Shown here piece after piece: positions 58,451 through 64,000 of a DNA stretch of 64,000 nt. This DNA comes from Phyto melanocephala (lineage: Eukaryota; Arthropoda; Insecta; Diptera; Rhinophoridae). The position numbers were made by a program, and so were the translations under genes. The first letter of the stretch is position 1. Each line of letters begins with the position of its first letter. Below the pieces are notes generated by a model. The model searched no databases. It was not told the DNA's origin and saw nothing but the letters and a program-made list of their open reading frames with translations. Location of the stretch: the NCBI GenBank assembly GCA_941918925.1, contig OW799233.1, forward strand, positions 6,440,001-6,504,000, written 5' to 3'.

Positions 58451-61400
58451 TTTTTTAAGGACTTGTACAATGTTGTGTTTATAAGAATAAAGCATTAATA
58501 ATTTCTGAGCTCAAATCCCAGATCCAACGCGTAAGATACATTCCCTTTTGTGTGAAAAAGTCATGGAAAATTTTATGAATAATTTAATAACCTGTCATCA
58601 GAGTCGTAGAAGTCATTTGATGAATATATGAGTCGGAACATGTCCACTTTATAATCAGATAAAAAATGCCGACTATCTCAAAAATAAGTGATTTTGTTAA
58701 AAAATGTGAAAGTGCATTCTTACTGAGATAACCTTTATAAAACTATTGATTCATTATCTATGGAATACATTTTCAGTTAAAGTATAGCACTTGTGCTTAA
58801 GTTCTGAGACTAAATACAGAAAAATAAATTATATTTAAAATTCAAACTAAACATTTTTTATATAAAAAATGCAAACTTTATTATAAAAGAAAAAATAAAT
58901 AAAATTATTCTATAATAAAATCAATTTGCTGTTTCGAAGGTTTCGAGCAGCTAACAAATATATTGTTTTAGTTGTTTGTAAAAGAAAATTATTTTTGTTA
59001 AATTTTTCTTCTTCGATATTGTTTTGTTAAAAATAGGTTAACTAAATTTTTTTACTGTACAATCTATTAAGAGCCCCATATCGAACACGTTCTCTAGCTA
59101 AAAGTCACTTTTTAAAATGGTATTTCTTTTGTTCGTTAATTAAATCATTGATAAAACCTGTGGCCAAAATTCATAAAAAGTTGAAAAAAATGTATAAACA
59201 TTTTAATAAAAAATGCGAAACATGTCATATAAAACTTTGTGATTCACTGGTCTAAATGAAGAAAAGAAAGTGAACGTTTTTTTAGAAAATGCCCCATTGA
59301 TATGGCATTTATAGCTGACATTGAATGGCTTTTTGAAATGATTTCATACTAGTGTAAAATGTACATCTAAAAATATTAGGTAAATGGTACAAAGTTGCCG
59401 TATATATTTTCTCTTATAGGTACTAAGAAATGTACACCCACAGAATTGCTCATACAAGCCATTCGTACACAAGCTCACAAAGGAAAATCTAGTAAATTTG
59501 GGAACAACAAATATAAAGTAGCAATGTTTGTGTTTAAGTGTGTATTTAGGTGAACTCAGCAGGTGTAGTTGATTAAGTGACATACGGCTTAAAATTTGTT
59601 GCCACAAACTTGAACAAACATAGTATTGTACAAACGTACGTACATACATACAATGTATTTATATAGTATAGTATTTATAGTTGTATTTGTACATGTGTGT
59701 GCATATGTTTCATAAAGGAACCGAAAAATGTTTTCAGCATGTCATAGTAGAACTTTAAATGTATGTACGTAAAGAGAGTGTTTTAGGAATAGCAGGAAAT
59801 AAAATAATAACAAATAAAAATCAGCAACATAAATTAAAGTATATTGTTATCACAAGCAAAATATTATTTTGTTATATATTTTGACGATCATATGTATATG
59901 TGTAAGTGTGTGTGTGTTTTTTTTCCTGCAGCTGTGTTCATTTGTGTGCATTGTGCAGACAATATCTTTTAATGTACCAATACTATTGCTGTTGCCGACT
60001 AAATGTATCTGCAATTCATACATGTATGCGTACACTCGGTATAATTCTTATTCGATGGATGTTTTAGATTGTTAGAAATGACACACTAAATCGACTTCGA
60101 TTTTGAAGCGAAAATGCATGCAACTATTTTAAAGTGTCACACTTACATTAAGTAAAATAAATTCTCTTTTAGTCTTATTTACATACGCATACAAACACAC
60201 ACACCTACATAAAATACACACTTATGCTAATACATAAAAAAGCGGAATATACATGCAAAAGAATTGCAAACTACTTTCACTTAGTGACAATAAAAAAAAA
60301 ATTAACACGTTTTTAACTGCAAGAAATTGTTGTTTCTACGAAATTTTTTAAACCTTTTTCGAAAATGTAAAAAAAAATGTGTTGAGAACACTCGGTTGAT
60401 TTTTTTCCTTTTACTACAAACTCTTATGTTAATGGGTTAAATATTTATGCATTTCAATTTAAAACTACATACTGGCTTAATGTGACTCCTCTTCTATTGC
60501 AATTTGCAAATGTGACAATGAAGAAAGAATATTTTGCAATAATGTCGTTTCTACATAAAGACTATATGAATGTTTGAAAGCTGCATGCTTCAGTTGTTTA
60601 TGTGAATGATTTTGTTTTTCTTTTCTTCTTTCTTACACACCGTATGATGCTGATTCTTGCTTAAATGTAACTCTGTGTTCGTAATAATGTTGCTCGGTAT
60701 GTATGTAATCAATTGAAATTTTTGCAATGTTTATTTAACATCTAACACTGCCACCCTTTGCTGCCAAAAAAAAAAAACTATTGCCAGCAACTCAACTGCA
60801 ATTCATTTTAAGCTTTTACTCCCTTTTATAATAACACACACACATACACACACATACAATCACGATTTCTTAAGTATAGGAAATTCTTTTATACATTTTC
60901 TACACATACTTTAATAACAGAAAATTGAAGCTGTACTAGTAGGGGAAATGATATGGGTGTGTTAAGAGAAGACAAAAGTTTAGATTTCCCATTTTACATT
61001 ACAATACAATCTGAACGATATCTACCAGGTATACTTGTGTTTTCTTCGTACTCTAGACAATAAAATTAAAAAAGGAGAAACAATTTCAAAACAATACAAA
61101 ATGCATCCATCCATCTGTAGTTTAATTTTGGCTGCACCTCAACTGAGTACACATACCGACACAGATAAACAAAACAACCCAATATCAAACCACTTACCTA
61201 TAATTTGATAAAGTAAAACATTATTTCTCAAATAGTGTAACTAAAGAAGAGTTTAGAGAAATTTCTATCAAATTAAATTATATAGAAGGAGAAAATTGTT
61301 GTTAAATAAACTTTGTGGAAAGATCGATTGTTGTTCAAAGGATTTTGTACAAATAAAAAAATGTGAAGAAGTCCACTAAATTTTAAAAATTATTAACAAT

Positions 61401-62599
61401 ATTTTGGATATCAAGTAAAATCATTTAATTAAAACTAATTTGAGAAAGAAAATTAATAAGGTTATCCATTGCATCAATTATTCGAGTTTTTTCGAAAACA
61501 GGAAATTATTTTTTTTAAATGGCTTTCAGTTCAACATTAAACAAATAGCTGGTTAACCGGTTTTATTATTTTATGTTAGGTTAGGTTAGCATGGAAAAAA
61601 GGGCACTAAAAAGCTCAAACCCATATCTGGTATAGACGCATGGCCAAATTGACATGTTGTGCATTCTAAGTCCCTTTATGTAATTCAATAGAGATTTACA
61701 ATTTGAATTCACGTTAAAGTTCTCGTATCTAATACGCCTCAATACAGAATACTAATAAAGGTAGTGTTCCAAAGTCTGATATTATTTTTTTTGCATGCCC
61801 TACCTGTTGTGCCATCTGGCATTAGCTAGATAAGTTCTTGGTAGTTCACTAATTAAGAGTTGGCCTACTTAGTTTCAGAATCTTCTTCGATCTTTAAAAT
61901 TTTACTTAAGCTACGAACATACTCGTCACTTTGCCGACGTCGTATTTTGTTACTATCTTATGTGTTCTTCAAGCACCCGAACTTTTAGTTCATTTTTAAG
62001 ACTTCGAACTGCTTTACAAATTTCAAGATGTTAAAAAATTATCTCATTTTGAATAATTTACTGGTTTTTTTATTTCTGATTTTACGGTGCTGGCATGTTA
62101 GTTTATCACACTGTTGCATTGCAGGACATTAAAAAAAATTCTTTCGTTAACTAAAGTGTTGATTAACTGACTGTTAAGATATGAATTTACCCGGGTTATG
62201 TTATAGAAACCCATTCCAGATTGTTCGCCAATCATTGATGCGTGTGGAAAAAGATCGGTGTTTAAGGTCTTTCACAAACAGCTCCCTATCTTTAAGAAAA
62301 AAAATGTGTATAAAATATAGTAGTATAAGTCATTCATATTCGTATCCATTAAAACCTATCCGTTATGTTATACATAGAATATATCATCATGTAAATATCC
62401 ACCGTGACTTCGCTAGGAAATGTCTAACTTTACTTGAGTGCATAAATCAGCGTACATTTTACCGACGGTATTGGTTTAATATGATGTCTTTGAGAATAGC
62501 CATGGTTTGTTTCTTACTGCATAAACGTGTGACTTAAGACAACCCCACAAGAAAAAGTCTAAGAAGATCAAATCACACATACTCAGTGGCCAGTTTAAA
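58451..62599. other. no gene recognised
   Basis: About 4 kb with no supported gene. It has CACA and ACAT simple sequence near 59640, 60190 and 60835-60860, a TG run near 59910, and a short TTAGG-type run (61574-61588) like the end of the SINE at 12 kb. 61590-62100 is less AT-rich and may be decayed repeat DNA. The plus-strand frame at 62181-62537 has no family motif. Confidence 0.45.
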
Positions 62600-62960
62600 C
62601 TGTTAATGAAGATTGTCCCATTAATAGTCGTCTCGTCAAAGTTACATTACATTGGTGTTCATGTAGTCCAATTGTTGCCGAAACAAAATATTAATTAATG
62701 ACGCTTGCAGCACAAAAGCTACAATTTGTTTTTAATACTTCGGGATGCATTGAAAGATCTTTGATCTCGTATAAATTGATATTGTCTGAAATTCCACAAT
62801 TCTGTTTATTGTACTCATTAATAAATCGGCTTCATCGCTGAAAATTATTTTTTTGATAAAACGTTTCACGAACAGAACACGCATTAAAAAAATTTAATTA
62901 TTTGCACATGTTGTTGAACGATGTATGCTTCCACGGTAATTTGGAAAAACGAACTAGAAA
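62600..62960 (-). pseudogene. faint mariner transposase trace
   Basis: On the minus strand IIFSDEADLLMSTINRI (first catalytic block) near 62790-62850 is followed after a frame change by ISDNINLYEIKDLSMHPEVL, which parallels the E-N-P-x-x-x-x-x-x-x-x-HP block. Little else can be read. Heavily decayed, without recognisable ends. Confidence 0.45.
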
Positions 62961-64000
62961 AATTTAAACTAACTCGCCAGTATGAGGATTGATTAATATT
63001 AGTATCAGCATCATGTTCTATAATCTTAATTACCACTACGTTGAGTTTCTGACGCTCAACTTTCGCCCCTTAAATCAATTTGTACTATTTAATATGTCAA
63101 AGGTGACAATCTTACCTACATTAGTTCTTGTAAAATGTAAATACGCATTACAATGGAGCTCTGGCTATGTGTCATTTATTTATTGTTTTTCGGTGCAACG
63201 CTATGTTAGTTTTCACTGACAGAATCGAATGTGCGGTCCGAAAGAGTCGAACAACTCAGAAAGTAAATACTTTTCTTTAAGGTGAATAGCAAACCTGGAC
63301 ATAAACGGTTTCCAGCAGTTCGTATTAAACCCTCTATCTCTATTTCTGTTCCGGCGGTAATAGTACCCAAGAACTATTAGTGGTTGACCAAAGTCCGACC
63401 AAAGTCAATCTTCAGCTGTTAAATAACCTCCGAGTCTGTTTTCTCGCTTTAGAGTAACCACAGTCGCCAAGTGATGAATGTGTAAAATTTTAAATGTTTA
63501 TACTGTAATAGCTACAGTGTCTGCATCAACATAATAAAATTAGTCATGGTCATGGACTAGTTTCTTTGATGATGTTAATGATAAAGTGCAGATTCCCATA
63601 ATATTAGGAAGCAAATACTTATCAAAGCGCCATATCCTACGCTTAGTGGTTTGTTTTTCAAAAAGTCAGTTGAAAAATATGTTTTTTTTTCTGTAATCAT
63701 AGATATGAAAACAAACACATAAATCCACAACAGGCAATAATATAAGTCTCCATTTTTTATTATTTCCCAGCAAACAAATCATAAATAATTATTGTGAAAT
63801 CCCAATGCATAAAATTTAAGTAAGACTTCATAACCATTGGGAATCTCTGATCACAATACTTGTTTTACATTGTTGAATTATATCGAAACAAAAGAACCAT
63901 TTTCAAATTGAAAATTTTCAACCTTTTTTTCAATTGCACCACATGCAATACTAAAGTACTTACAACAAAGTACTTTCATTTATTTCTAATCATTTTAACC
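62961..64000. other. no gene recognised
   Basis: Moderately AT-rich; 63220-63470 has more balanced composition and could be decayed retroelement sequence, but I see no motif that I can name. Confidence 0.45.

Noticed and set aside
62181..62537. A 118-codon plus-strand gene
   Set aside because: No motif, many cysteines and basic residues without pattern, no sign of splicing or conservation; likely a chance frame.
1..64000. CRISPR array, bacterial operons, viral genes
   Set aside because: Spacing and sequence of all tandem repeats are explained by microsatellites or transposon minisatellites; the composition and elements are those of an insect genome.

Overview
The window looks like non-coding DNA from a higher fly (Diptera, probably a calyptrate; an inference from repeat style). 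It is very AT-rich, full of A/T homopolymers and short microsatellites. I found no exon, promoter, tRNA, rRNA or open reading frame that I can assign to a host gene. Every stretch with recognisable protein homology belongs to a transposable element, and all but a few are broken. It may be intergenic DNA or the inside of a very large intron; the sequence alone does not decide.

Layout. 0-7 kb: a non-LTR retrotransposon 3' end on the minus strand with a well-formed hammerhead ribozyme motif in its 3' region, two inverted-repeat elements, and the first Helentron/mini-me-like copy (A1). 7-13 kb: a larger Helentron-like element (B1) carrying an internally deleted mariner, a Helitron-like minisatellite element, and a tRNA-derived SINE with a 13-bp target duplication. 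13-17 kb: two decayed LINE fragments. 17-19.6 kb: a mariner remnant interrupted by a 1.46-kb inverted-repeat element encoding a DUF7869-like protein. 21-26 kb: another mariner/B fragment, a complete Helitron-like element, A2, and a 554-bp internally deleted mariner. 28-30 kb: a 1.4-kb MULE-type element with 8-bp target duplications, a transposase fragment and an unexplained antisense ORF. 34-43 kb: A3, mariner pseudogenes, a third Helitron-like copy split by a MITE, and A4. 43.6-47.6 kb: a 4-kb hAT-like element with iterated ends, holding a long inverted repeat, a small MITE and Helentron B2. 49-52 kb: a mariner fragment, a Tc1/mariner-superfamily element with intact ends but a broken transposase, then A5. 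53-58.5 kb: a pogo-like MITE, a hAT C-terminal fragment and a mariner split by A6. 58.5-64 kb: mostly featureless, with one faint mariner trace.

How the parts relate. Two rolling-circle-type groups dominate: Helentron-like A and B (5' TATACCC hairpin, 3' subterminal inverted repeat, then a 17-nt palindrome and a CTTACTTG end) and canonical Helitron-like elements (A|TC...CTAG|T). The cut-and-paste groups are Tc1/mariner (at least nine traces), hAT, MULE and small MITEs. Nested insertions give relative ages: the mariner in B predates B amplification, B2 is younger than the hAT element, A6 is younger than the mariner it splits, and the 386-bp MITE is younger than the Helitron it interrupts. The best candidates for something little described are the DUF7869 element, the LINE-associated hammerhead motif and the MULE with an antisense ORF.
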